29,241 nucleotides of DNA from Acidobacteriota bacterium (GTDB lineage: Bacteria; Acidobacteriota; Vicinamibacteria; Vicinamibacterales; Vicinamibacteraceae): the NCBI GenBank assembly GCA_023429845.1, contig JAEZCY010000067.1, positions 1-29,241 of the forward strand, in the 5' to 3' direction. The notes beneath the pieces are model-generated. The model did not search any database. It saw only the letters and a list, made by a program, of their open reading frames with translations, and was not told where the DNA came from. Both the position numbers and the translations under genes were made by a program. Shown here piece after piece: positions 22,180 to 29,241 of this stretch (positions within the stretch are counted from its first letter, which is position 1; every line of letters begins with the position of its first letter).

Positions 22180-22200
22180 GCGCCGGGCCTCGCCCGGCGC
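22180..22200 (-). terminator. GC-rich hairpin between the lactonase and MFS genes
   Basis: GCGCCGGGC and GCCCGGCGC form a perfect 9-bp stem with a 3-base loop, 21 bases past the lactonase stop. There is no T-tract, so it could cause partial termination that lowers MFS expression, or stabilise the upstream mRNA. Confidence 0.45.
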
Positions 22201-22221
22201 GTGGCCTTGACCGACGCCCGA

Positions 22222-23433
22222 TTACGACACGGGCACGAACACGACGCTGACGGGCGTGGCGACCTTGATCGACTGACCGGTCGGTGTGAGCGCGCCGGTC
22301 TGCTGGTCGATCCTGAACACCACCAGGGAGTCGGAGCGCTGGTTGGCCGCCAGCAGGAAGCGGCCCGTCGGGTCCACGCCGAACCCTCGCGGGATGCTGC
22401 CCTGCGTCGGCTCGTGCTCGACGTACGTCAGCATGCCCGTCGCCTGGTCGATGGCAAACACCACGAGGCTGTCGTGTCCGCGGTTGGAGCCGAACAGGAA
22501 TCGGCCCGATGGATGCACGACGACCTCTGCGGTGCTGAAGGCCGCGTCGGCCGCCTGCCCCGCTGGCAGCGTGCTCACCGTCTGGATCTCGGTGAGCGCA
22601 CCGGCGCTGGCGTCACGCCGGAACGCCGTGACGGTGAGTGCGAGTTCGTTGATGACGTAGGCGTAGCGTCCGCTCGGGTGAAACGCGAAATGCCGCGGCC
22701 CGGCCCCGGGCGCGAGCGCGACCGACGCAGGCGTGGCCGACGTCAGCGTGCCGCGATCGGCGTCGAGCCTGTAGATGAAGACACGGTCGGCGCCGAGATC
22801 GGCGGCATACGCGAACGTGTTCGACGGGTCCACGTTGATCGAGTGTGCATACGGCTTGGTCTGGCGCTTGGGATGCACGCTCGAGCCCGCGTGGGTAATC
22901 ACGGAGGCGGCCGGCTTCAGGCGTCCGTCGGCGTCGATCGGCAGCGAGGCCACGCTGCCGCCGCCGTAGTTGGCCACGAGCACGTTCCTCCCCGCGCGAT
23001 CGACGGCGACGTGCGCCGGACCGGCGCCACCGGAGCTCTGCTGGTTCAGCGGCGACAGCGCCCCGGTGCGCCCATCGACGGCGAATGCACTGACGGCACC
23101 TGTCGCCGCGCCCTCGAACGTCGCCACCTCGTTCACCGCGTACAGGAACCGGTTCTGCGGATGGACGGCCAGGAAGCTCGGGCTCGTGGAGGCCGCCGCC
23201 AGTTCCGGTGGCGACAGCTCACCGGTGGCCAGATCCAGCCGCGCCCGGTAGATACCCTGGCTCTCGCTCTTGCCGGTCGTGTAGGTGCCGATGTAGAAGT
23301 GCATCGCGGACGGCCCTGGTGTCGGCGGCGGTTGCGCTGGTAGCGTGGCCGCCGCCGCGACGATCGCGGCACCGGTCAGGAGGAACGAGCGGCGGGCGGG
23401 CCGACGCACACGTGGATGCCTGTGGTGTGACAT
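22222..23433 (-). CDS. Tat-exported lactonase (7-bladed propeller, 6-phosphogluconolactonase-type, PF10282-like)
   Basis: 403 residues from ATG 23433; the longer upstream frame would run into the PLP gene, and this start leaves a 31-bp gap. The N-terminus RRPARRSFLLTGAAIVAAAA holds a twin-arginine motif (RRSFLL) and a weakly hydrophobic core. Mature features of the family: FYIGTYTTG at the start, GPAHVAVD, KPYAHSINVDPS, GPRHFAFHPSGRYAYVINEL and AEVVVHPSGRFLFGSNRGHDSL, repeated as propeller blades. Known members hydrolyse 6-phosphogluconolactone or other sugar lactones. Export argues against a phosphorylated substrate, so an aldonolactone is more likely. It is the third gene of the receptor, PLP enzyme, lactonase, MFS series. 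Confidence 0.88.
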   Translation of the reverse strand: MSHHRHPRVRRPARRSFLLTGAAIVAAAATLPAQPPPTPGPSAMHFYIGTYTTGKSESQGIYRARLDLATGELSPPELAAASTSPSFLAVHPQNRFLYAVNEVATFEGAATGAVSAFAVDGRTGALSPLNQQSSGGAGPAHVAVDRAGRNVLVANYGGGSVASLPIDADGRLKPAASVITHAGSSVHPKRQTKPYAHSINVDPSNTFAYAADLGADRVFIYRLDADRGTLTSATPASVALAPGAGPRHFAFHPSGRYAYVINELALTVTAFRRDASAGALTEIQTVSTLPAGQAADAAFSTAEVVVHPSGRFLFGSNRGHDSLVVFAIDQATGMLTYVEHEPTQGSIPRGFGVDPTGRFLLAANQRSDSLVVFRIDQQTGALTPTGQSIKVATPVSVVFVPVS

Positions 23434-23464
23434 GTAAGTCGTTTGTTTCAGTCGTTGCAGGAGT

Positions 23465-25105
23465 TCAGCCGTTCCGCGAGCCACCCCGACTGGCGGTCCA
23501 CGTGGCGGAGCGATACTCGCCCATGTCGAGCGTGCCGGCAAGCGTGTCGCCAGTCAGGTCACCGCTGAACCGGTAGTTCAACGTGTCACCCGTCCGCTCG
23601 GTGACGCGGCTGGTCATCGTCACACGCGCGCCGTCGATGGTGCCGATGAGGTCACGCGTGACGAAGTCGCCCTGATGCGCGCCCTCGAGGCGGCTCCCCT
23701 GCTGCCGCAGGTGCAGGACGTGCGTGCTCGTGGATGCCGCGAACGTGATCTCGGCGCGCCAGGACCCGGTGAGGTCTCCGGTGGGCGCGGCTACCGGCAC
23801 GGCTGGCTGGAGCGAGTGCGGGCCGGCAAGCACCGCCCGCACTCGGTCACCAACGACCTTCTCGTCGCCAGGCCCGAGCATCGACGTCGTGAGCGCGACG
23901 CCGGCGTCGCCCGGCATGCCCTCGCGTGCGCGGTCCGTGGCCCCGCCGATGGCCACGCGCGGCTCGCCGTCGTACAGGGCGTCGGCGACCTGCTGTCCGG
24001 TGATTCCGAGGTCGGCGGCGGCCCAGCGCAGCGTCACCCGCGGGCTCCGGTTGGACCGGTCTTCCCATGGCTCGCGAGCGACGATCGCCGTGACGCCCGC
24101 CACCGTCCGCGCCGCCGCGGCGATGTGCTCGGCACGACGCACCCACTCGGCCCATTCGGCCGCGTGGTCGCGCGTCACCCAGCTCTCGATCGCGACGAGC
24201 ATGCCGACGACCTCCTCGCGCCCGACCTTCATCGAGCGCGCGTACCCATGGTGCGGCGCGCTGTGGATCCAGGCCGCCTTCACGAGGTCCTTCCGCCCCA
24301 GCAGCACGCCGGCGCTCTGGGGGCCGCGGATGATCTTGCCGCCGCTGTAACAGACCAGCGTCGCGCCGCGTTGCAGATGGATGTTGGGCACCGTGAGGAT
24401 CTCGGCCGCCGCATCGACGAGGATCGGCACGCCGTGCGGCCGCGCGACCCGCGCGATCGCCTCGAGCGACATCGGGCCGCTCTCGTTGCGGGGGTTCGCG
24501 AACACGTAGATCATCGCCGTCTTCGGCCCGATGGCGAGCGCGAGTTCCTCCGGCGTGTTCGCCTCGACGATGCTGACGCCGACGGCGCGGATGGCGGCGT
24601 CGTAGACGTTGCGCGAATGGCCGGGGATGATCACCTCGGTCTTCGCGAAGCCCCGCAGGTCCGGGATGCGGACGTGCAGGTCGGGATTGCCACCGGCAAC
24701 ACAGGCCGCGGTCGCGTGCGTCATCGCAGCTGCACAGCCCGAGCTCACCATGCCCCACTCGGCGCCGGTCAGTGCGGCGAGCTTGCTGCCCGCTGCCTCC
24801 ATCAGCTCTTCGAAGTGCACGTACTGCTGGTTGGCGGCCGCCTTGGCGGCGCGCACCTCGGGCAGTTCCATCGACCCGCCGATGATGGTCAGCGTGCCGC
24901 GGGCGTTGACGATCGGCCGCACGCCGAGCGCGCCGTACAGGTCCTTGCCGCCGGGCAGCGCCGCCGCCGCAGCGTCGGGCTTCGGGGCCTGCGCCAACAC
25001 CGTACCTGGAACGACGGCACCGAGGCCGAGTGCCCGCGCGGCACGGAAGATCTGCCGGCGCGTCCAGCCGGCGGTCATCGGGATCGCGTCGTTCATGTCG
25101 GACAT
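23465..25105 (-). CDS. Tat-exported SelA/DgaE-fold PLP-dependent enzyme with C-terminal beta domain
   Basis: 546 residues from ATG 25105; ATG 25096 is an alternative. The open frame extends further upstream only through the GGGAATGC repeats, which read as meaningless IPAFPHSRIP text. A Tat signal is at 15-38 (TRRQIFRAARALGLGA). The fold-type I core resembles SelA and D-glucosaminate-6-phosphate ammonia-lyase (DgaE): RPIVNARGTLTIIGGS (63-78), TGAEWGMVSSGCAAAM, LVDAAAE with D231, and the PLP lysine K257 in CYSGGKIIRGPQSAG. The likely reaction is elimination/deamination of an amino acid or amino-sugar acid. After about residue 440 an extra beta-rich domain (GDLTGSWRAEITF...) is fused, not part of SelA. 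A periplasmic PLP enzyme is unusual; the Tat route can export folded holo-enzyme. Substrate unknown. Confidence 0.85.
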   Translation of the reverse strand: MSDMNDAIPMTAGWTRRQIFRAARALGLGAVVPGTVLAQAPKPDAAAAALPGGKDLYGALGVRPIVNARGTLTIIGGSMELPEVRAAKAAANQQYVHFEELMEAAGSKLAALTGAEWGMVSSGCAAAMTHATAACVAGGNPDLHVRIPDLRGFAKTEVIIPGHSRNVYDAAIRAVGVSIVEANTPEELALAIGPKTAMIYVFANPRNESGPMSLEAIARVARPHGVPILVDAAAEILTVPNIHLQRGATLVCYSGGKIIRGPQSAGVLLGRKDLVKAAWIHSAPHHGYARSMKVGREEVVGMLVAIESWVTRDHAAEWAEWVRRAEHIAAAARTVAGVTAIVAREPWEDRSNRSPRVTLRWAAADLGITGQQVADALYDGEPRVAIGGATDRAREGMPGDAGVALTTSMLGPGDEKVVGDRVRAVLAGPHSLQPAVPVAAPTGDLTGSWRAEITFAASTSTHVLHLRQQGSRLEGAHQGDFVTRDLIGTIDGARVTMTSRVTERTGDTLNYRFSGDLTGDTLAGTLDMGEYRSATWTASRGGSRNG

Positions 25106-25128
25106 GGGAGGGAGGAGCGATGCAATGC

Positions 25129-25191
25129 GGGAATGCGGAAATGCGGGAATGCCGACTACGGGAATGCGGGAATGCGGGAATGCGGGAATGC
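25129..25191. repeat. GGGAATGC octamer array
   Basis: Seven copies of an 8-base unit: GGGAATGC at 25129, a variant GGAAATGC at 25137, GGGAATGC at 25145, then after a 7-base insertion (25153-25159) four uninterrupted copies from 25160 to 25191. Two inverted copies (GCATTCCC) lie at 25262-25269 and 25270-25277, and a partial one at 25254-25260. The unit length is not a multiple of three. Confidence 0.85.
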
Positions 25192-25216
25192 GAAGAATGT
25201 CGAATACCCAGATGTC

Positions 25217-25259
25217 GAATGCGGGACAAGTCGAGAGGTTCTCGACATGTCCCGCATTC
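25217..25259. repeat. Long inverted repeat / hairpin inside the octamer region
   Basis: GAATGCGGGACAAGTCGAGA (25217-25236) and TCTCGACATGTCCCGCATTC (25240-25259) pair over 20 positions with one mismatch, around a three-base loop GGT. The outer bases of each arm are themselves the octamer, so the hairpin and the array share sequence. It sits 33 bases past the TGATAA stops of the TonB receptor and about 110 bases before the PLP gene. It could end or attenuate transcription, stabilise receptor mRNA, or be a REP-like element. Confidence 0.8.
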
Positions 25260-25291
25260 CAGCATTCCCGCATTCCCAGAGGCGCCTCTTA

Positions 25292-28200
25292 TCAGAACAG
25301 GAACTTCACGCCGAGTTCAGCGCGGCGCATCGTGTCGGCTGAGGAGATCACGCCGAACGCCGCGGTGCCGAGCGTGGTGCCGGGGTTGCCCCAGTTCACC
25401 TGGTTGAACAGGTTGAAGATCTCGGCGCGCAGCTGGATGCGCGAGCGGCCGCCCGTCGAGACGTTCTTCATGAGCGAGATATCGGTCTGGCTGTACTTCG
25501 GCCCGCGCATGTAGTTGCGCGGCGTGTCGCCGTAGGTGAACGCCGCAGGGAGCGCGAACGCCGCCGGGTCGATGCAGTTGATGCGCGTCAGGCCGTTCGG
25601 ATTGTCCTGGCAGCTCAGTTCGACGCCGCGGTTGACCAGGTTCGGCCGCTGGTTGCCGACGCCGACGTTGGCGATATCGGTGGGCACCAGGATGTTGAGC
25701 GGCGTGCCGCTCTGGACGGAGGTGACGCCGCCGATCTGCCAGCCGCCGAGCACGCCGCGCAGCAGGGTGTTGTCGGACGACAGGAAGAACGGCAGGTCCC
25801 ACAGGTAGGTGAGCACCAGACGATGCGGCACGTCCCAGTTGGCGGGGCCGTAGTCACGCCAGATGTCGTACTGGTCCATCGTCTGGCCGCCGCCGTTGGA
25901 GTGGGTGGCCATGTCGCGGGTCTTCGACCACGTGTAATGCGCGTTGAGCATGAAGCCGTTGGTCATGCGGCGGCGCGCCGTCAACGTGACTGCGTCGTAG
26001 TCGGCGACGAGGTCGTTCTGGATCGTGCGGATCTGCCGGAACAACTGATTGGGCCGGCGCGAGTCGACCGGGCCGGGGCCGGGCTGCGGCTGGTTGTTGT
26101 AGAAGCTGCGATCGAGGTTCTCGGTGTGCGACGAGAGGTAGCCGAGCTCGACGACCGTATTGCGGAAGATCTCGTGCTGCAGATCCAGGCTCCACTGGTT
26201 CTTCTTCGCGTTGGGCATGCGCCGGTTCGGCGTGATCATGTTCGGGGCGCCGACGGGGCCGCCGGGCGTGCCGAGCGGGCGATCGAAGTTCAACGTCGGG
26301 CTGTTGACGTCATTGGTGAAGGTGAACTCGGGCGACACCGGCGGATTGTTCGTCAGGAACGTGAACGAGTTCATCTGGTTGGGGTTGTAGTAGATGCCCC
26401 AGCCGGCGCGCAGCACCGTCGTGTCCGTCAAGCGGTACGTCACGCCGAGGCGCGGGGCCCAGTCCTTGTTGTTCGGCTCGGTGAACTCGAAGCCGGGCGA
26501 CGGAAACGTCGTCGGGATGATCTGCGTCTGGTCGGCGTTGAGCATCGAGGCGACGCCCTCGTAGGTCTGCACGGGCGAGTTGCGCTCATACCGCAGGCCG
26601 AGGCTCAGCGTCATGCGCTGGGTCGCCTGCCACACGTCGTTGACGAAGAAGCCGTTGCGCCACTGACCGACGTCGCCCTGCAACTGGTCGACCGGCGTCC
26701 CCACCGTGCGCGGTACACCGGTCATGAAGTCGGCGACCGCGTGCCCGGTCATGTCGCCCGTGAAGCCGAAGGCGCCGCGCGGGCTGTTGGCGGCCAGGCG
26801 GCCGGTGCGCAGCTTGCGCAGGTCGATGCCGGCTCGCAGCGTGTGCGTCCCCTTCGTCCAGGACAGCACGTTGGAGACCTGGAACGTGGTGTCGAACTGG
26901 TACCAGTTGCTGCCACCGTAGCCAAGGCCCGAGAACCCGGTCACCGACACCGTCGGGATGCCGAAGTTGTCGTAGCGGACGTCGGAGTCGAACCCGGGGA
27001 TGCCGAGGTCGGAGCTCGCCGTGCCGTTGCCCTCGAGATCGAAGTTGTTCAAGGTGTCCAGCTCGAGACGGTGCCAGCCAATCCGGAAGTCGTTGAGCAG
27101 CGTCGGCGAGATCGTCTGCTGGTAGGACAGCAACGTGTTCTTGTTCTTGCGCGGCTGGTAGTAGGCCGTGGTGGGCACGGCGGCGCCGAAGCCGTCGAAG
27201 GCATCGACCCAGTTGTAACGGCCGTAGACGCGCGCCGACTGGCCGATGTTCTGGTCCACGCGCAGCAGCACCTGGTCGTTCTTGTTCTCGGTCAGGACGT
27301 CGGTCTGATAGTTGTTGGCCAGGCCGGGTCCGGTCGGCATCGGGTAGTACTGCAACAAAGCGAGGGCCTGCGCCGCGAGCTCGGACTGCGGGATGATGTT
27401 GCCCGGGTAGGGAACCTTGGTGTACGGGTTCCTGATCTGCGCCGCAACCTCCGAGAAGTCGCCCTGGCGCATCTTCACCGTCGGGACCGATGCGAGCGGA
27501 CTCGTCTGTCGATTCGAGCGCAGCCCCTCGTAGGCGGCCATGAAGAAGGTCTTGTTCTTGCCGTCGTAGAGTCCGGGAATCATCACCGGGCCGTCGAACT
27601 GCACGCCGAACTGGTTGCTCTTCTTCGGGCTCTCCGGCAGGTTGCGGTTGTCGAAGTAGCCACGGCTCTCCAGGTTGTCACCCTGGAAGTACTCGAACAG
27701 CGCGCCGTGGAACCCGTTGGTACCGCTCTTGGTGACGACGTTGACCGCCACGCCGAGATAGGCGCCGTATTCGGCCGACGTGCTGCCGGTCTGGACGGTC
27801 ACCTCGGTCACGGCATCGGCCATCGGCCGGGTGCTCGTCATCGCCAGCAGGTTGGAGGTCGCGTTGATGCCGTCCAGCGTCAGGCTGTTCTGGATCTCGC
27901 GCTGACCGGCGCCGCGGAACGACAGGCCGATGTCGGTCGTCTGTCCCCTCAACACGCCCGGCGTCGTCGCCGCCATCTGCCAGACGTTGCGGCCCGACAT
28001 GGGCAGGTCGACCACGGCGCGTCGTTCGACCGTCTGCGAGACGGCGGCGCGGTCGGTCTGGATGGTGGTGTTGGCCGCCTCAACGGTGACCGTTTCCGAC
28101 AGCTCGCCGACGCTCAGGACGGCGTCGCGACGCACCACCTGACTCCCGCCGACTTCGAGGTTCGTCGCCTTGAACGTCTGGAAGCCCTGGAGCGTGACGG

Positions 28201-28435
28201 TGACCTCGTAACGTCCCAGGGGGACGGCGTTGAACTGGTATACGCCCGCGTCGTTGGTGACACCCGTGAACGTCGCGCCCGTGCCGACGTTGACAGCCGT
28301 GACCGTCGCGCCGGGGAGCACGCCGCCACCGGAGTCGGTAACCGTCCCCACAAGGCCCGTCTGGGAGGCGAGCTGCGCAAAGGCGGCGGTGGAGAGGGAG
28401 AGGGCGAAAACTGCAGACCACAGAACTCGGAGCAC
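25292..28435 (-). CDS. Oar-like TonB-dependent outer-membrane receptor with N-terminal carboxypeptidase-like domain
   Basis: 1047 residues from GTG 28435, with AGGAGG nine bases upstream; the signal peptide MLRVLWSAVFALSLSTAAFA follows directly. Residues 24-115 form the carboxypeptidase regulatory-like (Ig) domain (LVGTVTDSGGGVLPGATVTA, GRYEVTVTLQGF). The plug runs from about 120 to 245 (LPMSGRNVWQMAATTPGV, NSLTLDGINATSN, GVAVNVVTKSGTNGFHG), then a large beta barrel ending in LGVKFLF with a terminal aromatic. Such Oar-type proteins are abundant in Acidobacteria and are thought to take up oligosaccharides or peptides, though most are uncharacterised. The gene ends in tandem stops TGATAA. It heads the transcript that continues into the PLP enzyme, lactonase and MFS genes, unless the repeat hairpin stops transcription. 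Confidence 0.92.
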   Translation of the reverse strand: MLRVLWSAVFALSLSTAAFAQLASQTGLVGTVTDSGGGVLPGATVTAVNVGTGATFTGVTNDAGVYQFNAVPLGRYEVTVTLQGFQTFKATNLEVGGSQVVRRDAVLSVGELSETVTVEAANTTIQTDRAAVSQTVERRAVVDLPMSGRNVWQMAATTPGVLRGQTTDIGLSFRGAGQREIQNSLTLDGINATSNLLAMTSTRPMADAVTEVTVQTGSTSAEYGAYLGVAVNVVTKSGTNGFHGALFEYFQGDNLESRGYFDNRNLPESPKKSNQFGVQFDGPVMIPGLYDGKNKTFFMAAYEGLRSNRQTSPLASVPTVKMRQGDFSEVAAQIRNPYTKVPYPGNIIPQSELAAQALALLQYYPMPTGPGLANNYQTDVLTENKNDQVLLRVDQNIGQSARVYGRYNWVDAFDGFGAAVPTTAYYQPRKNKNTLLSYQQTISPTLLNDFRIGWHRLELDTLNNFDLEGNGTASSDLGIPGFDSDVRYDNFGIPTVSVTGFSGLGYGGSNWYQFDTTFQVSNVLSWTKGTHTLRAGIDLRKLRTGRLAANSPRGAFGFTGDMTGHAVADFMTGVPRTVGTPVDQLQGDVGQWRNGFFVNDVWQATQRMTLSLGLRYERNSPVQTYEGVASMLNADQTQIIPTTFPSPGFEFTEPNNKDWAPRLGVTYRLTDTTVLRAGWGIYYNPNQMNSFTFLTNNPPVSPEFTFTNDVNSPTLNFDRPLGTPGGPVGAPNMITPNRRMPNAKKNQWSLDLQHEIFRNTVVELGYLSSHTENLDRSFYNNQPQPGPGPVDSRRPNQLFRQIRTIQNDLVADYDAVTLTARRRMTNGFMLNAHYTWSKTRDMATHSNGGGQTMDQYDIWRDYGPANWDVPHRLVLTYLWDLPFFLSSDNTLLRGVLGGWQIGGVTSVQSGTPLNILVPTDIANVGVGNQRPNLVNRGVELSCQDNPNGLTRINCIDPAAFALPAAFTYGDTPRNYMRGPKYSQTDISLMKNVSTGGRSRIQLRAEIFNLFNQVNWGNPGTTLGTAAFGVISSADTMRRAELGVKFLF

Positions 28436-28583
28436 GCTGGCATCCTCCTGGTGCACTGCCACGCGGTCGGCACCGCCAGCCTGCACGCATTCGCGTGCCG
28501 TGGACCCCTCGTGGCGGTGCGCTGCACCTCTGGAGCGCCGCCCCGAAAAGCGTTACGGCGTTTCACACTGGCAGAGTGCGCTC

Positions 28584-28612
28584 AACATAAACGAAATCGA
28601 ATCCGCAGTCCA
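28584..28612 (-). promoter_or_regulatory. Predicted promoter for the TonB receptor gene
   Basis: On the minus strand, TGGACT (28612-28607) and TATGTT (28589-28584) are 17 bases apart, each 4 of 6 to the sigma-70 consensus, inside the AT-rich patch. The leader to GTG 28435 would be about 140 bases. Weak evidence. Confidence 0.3.
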
Positions 28613-28630
28613 TGCACATCGCGCGCTCGC

Positions 28631-28659
28631 TTGCCTGCGCGGTGACGAGCCGCTATCCT
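28631..28659 (+). promoter_or_regulatory. Predicted promoter for the RidA gene
   Basis: TTGCCT (28631-28636), a 17-base spacer, TATCCT (28654-28659); each hexamer is 4 of 6 to consensus. Start point near 28666, leader of about 90 bases to GTG 28755. Weak evidence. Confidence 0.3.
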
Positions 28660-28754
28660 CGCGCCTTGCCGCGCCCTTGCCGTCCCCGCCGAAGCCGGCG
28701 ATCAGCCCCGGAAGACGGCGGGCAGCATCGTGAATCGATCCCAGGAGATCGCCC

Positions 28755-29241
28755 GTGTCCGCAACCCAGCCAGACCGCTCCCGCCGCTCCGCTTTCCGTT
28801 CACTCTTTGCCACCGTCGGCGCCGCCGCCGCCGGCCTGATCGGCGGCCGGGCGCACGCCGCCACCACCGAGACCGACGGCATCACCACCATTCCCGATGC
28901 GGCGCAGCAGGCCGAGGCGCCCAAGCAGGGTCCGCTCTTCTCGTCGGTGAAAGTGCACGGCGGCCTCGTGTACGTCGCCGGCAAGGGGTACCACGAGGAA
29001 GGCGACATCCGGGTCCACACCAAGCAGGTGCTCGATCAGCTCGAGAACGAACTGAAGAAGGTCGGCTCGTCGATGGAGAAGGTGCTGAAGGTGAACGTGT
29101 ACCTGCACGACCTGCAGGACTATGCCGCGATGAACGAGGTGTACCGCGGACGGTTCGGCGCAAACCCGCCCGTACGGACGACCGTGGCCTGCTACGGCGG
29201 CATCCCGGGGCGCTCGCTCGTCGAGATGGACTGCATAGCGG
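28755..29241 (+). CDS. Tat-exported RidA (YjgF/YER057c/UK114) family protein, 3' end cut by the window
   Basis: 162 codons to the edge, no stop reached. GTG 28755 follows AGGAG with seven bases between. The N-terminus RSRRSAFRSLFATVGAAAAG has a twin-arginine pattern and a mild hydrophobic core, ending near AHAA. The mature part is RidA-like: LFSSVKVHGGLVYVAGKGY, DIRVHTKQVLDQLENELKKV, VLKVNVYLHDLQDYAAMNEV, then NPPVRTTVAC with the arginine expected to bind the substrate carboxylate, and VEMDCIA. RidA hydrolyses reactive enamine/imine products of PLP enzymes, which fits the SelA-like enzyme encoded across the receptor gene. Exported RidA homologues are uncommon; perhaps it works on products made in the periplasm. 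Only a few residues appear to be missing. Confidence 0.85.
   Translation, partial: MSATQPDRSRRSAFRSLFATVGAAAAGLIGGRAHAATTETDGITTIPDAAQQAEAPKQGPLFSSVKVHGGLVYVAGKGYHEEGDIRVHTKQVLDQLENELKKVGSSMEKVLKVNVYLHDLQDYAAMNEVYRGRFGANPPVRTTVACYGGIPGRSLVEMDCIA

Larger units (their letters stand above)
28436..28754. other. Divergent intergenic region between the TonB receptor and RidA genes
   Basis: 319 bases without a gene. It has an AT-richer patch at 28580-28605 and carries the two predicted promoters listed separately, one in each direction, about 20 bases apart, plus a ribosome site for each flanking gene. Shared control of receptor and RidA from this region is plausible. I see no convincing long dyad. 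Confidence 0.5.

Noticed and set aside
22165..23343. Perfect AAGGAGGT on the plus strand followed by a long open frame from 22201
   Set aside because: The frame is antisense to the lactonase and encodes histidine/arginine-rich text; the ribosome-site match looks like chance.
25106..25273. N-terminal extension of the PLP enzyme reading through the octamer repeats
   Set aside because: The extension is only repeat-derived IPAFPHSRIP-type text and would displace the Tat signal; ATG 25105 is the better start.
25129..25277. Possible CRISPR array
   Set aside because: Units are 8 bases with no regular unique spacers, and no cas genes are present.
25823..28645. A 940-codon plus-strand frame opposite the TonB receptor
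   Set aside because: Antisense shadow; arginine/valine/aspartate-rich text without signal peptide or domain, while the minus strand encodes a full receptor.

Overview
The window is GC-rich bacterial chromosome. I infer Acidobacteriota, probably the Vicinamibacteria side (Luteitalea/Vicinamibacter-like). The grounds are an Oar-type TonB-dependent receptor with an N-terminal carboxypeptidase-like domain, a PEP-CTERM protein, several Tat- or Sec-exported periplasmic enzymes, and large soluble hybrid histidine kinases. This is judged from protein character, not from a search. I see no tRNA, rRNA, CRISPR, transposase or phage genes.

Layout. 1-4174 (minus): the N-terminal part of an unidentified membrane protein, an exported alpha/beta hydrolase with a TPR-like tail, and a translationally coupled pair (membrane-anchored ABHD13-like hydrolase, then stand-alone 5'-3' exonuclease). 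4219-5200 (plus): a promoter with an overlapping dyad, then a compact operon of a winged-helix protein and two tiny DUF5985-type membrane proteins. 5276-13857 (minus): two coupled hybrid sensor kinases, one a 2293-residue protein with about 29 HAMP modules followed by GAF, HisKA, HATPase and three receiver domains. 14093-15793 (minus): a RecQ-family helicase. 15860-19479 (minus): four exported proteins, namely a cysteine-rich N-formylglutamate-amidohydrolase-like protein, a DUF6265 protein, a PEP-CTERM protein and a triple beta/gamma-crystallin. 19703-20221 (plus): an azurin-like cupredoxin followed by a strong intrinsic terminator. 20318-20770 (minus): a group III truncated haemoglobin.

The most interesting part is 20873-29241. 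Going with minus-strand transcription it encodes an Oar-like TonB-dependent receptor, a SelA/DgaE-fold PLP enzyme with a twin-arginine signal and an extra C-terminal beta domain, a Tat-exported 7-bladed lactonase, and an ACS-type MFS transporter. A Tat-exported RidA-type deaminase is transcribed divergently and runs off the right edge. Together they look like an outer-membrane uptake plus periplasmic deamination/dehydration plus inner-membrane import route for an amino-sugar acid or similar substrate. PLP enzymes and RidA are normally cytoplasmic, so a periplasmic version would be unusual. Between the receptor and the PLP enzyme lies an array of GGGAATGC octamers and a 20-bp-arm hairpin that does not look like ordinary intergenic DNA.

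Starts were re-chosen where Shine-Dalgarno sequences, signal peptides or 4-bp overlaps point to a site inside the longest open frame; each such choice is explained in its entry.
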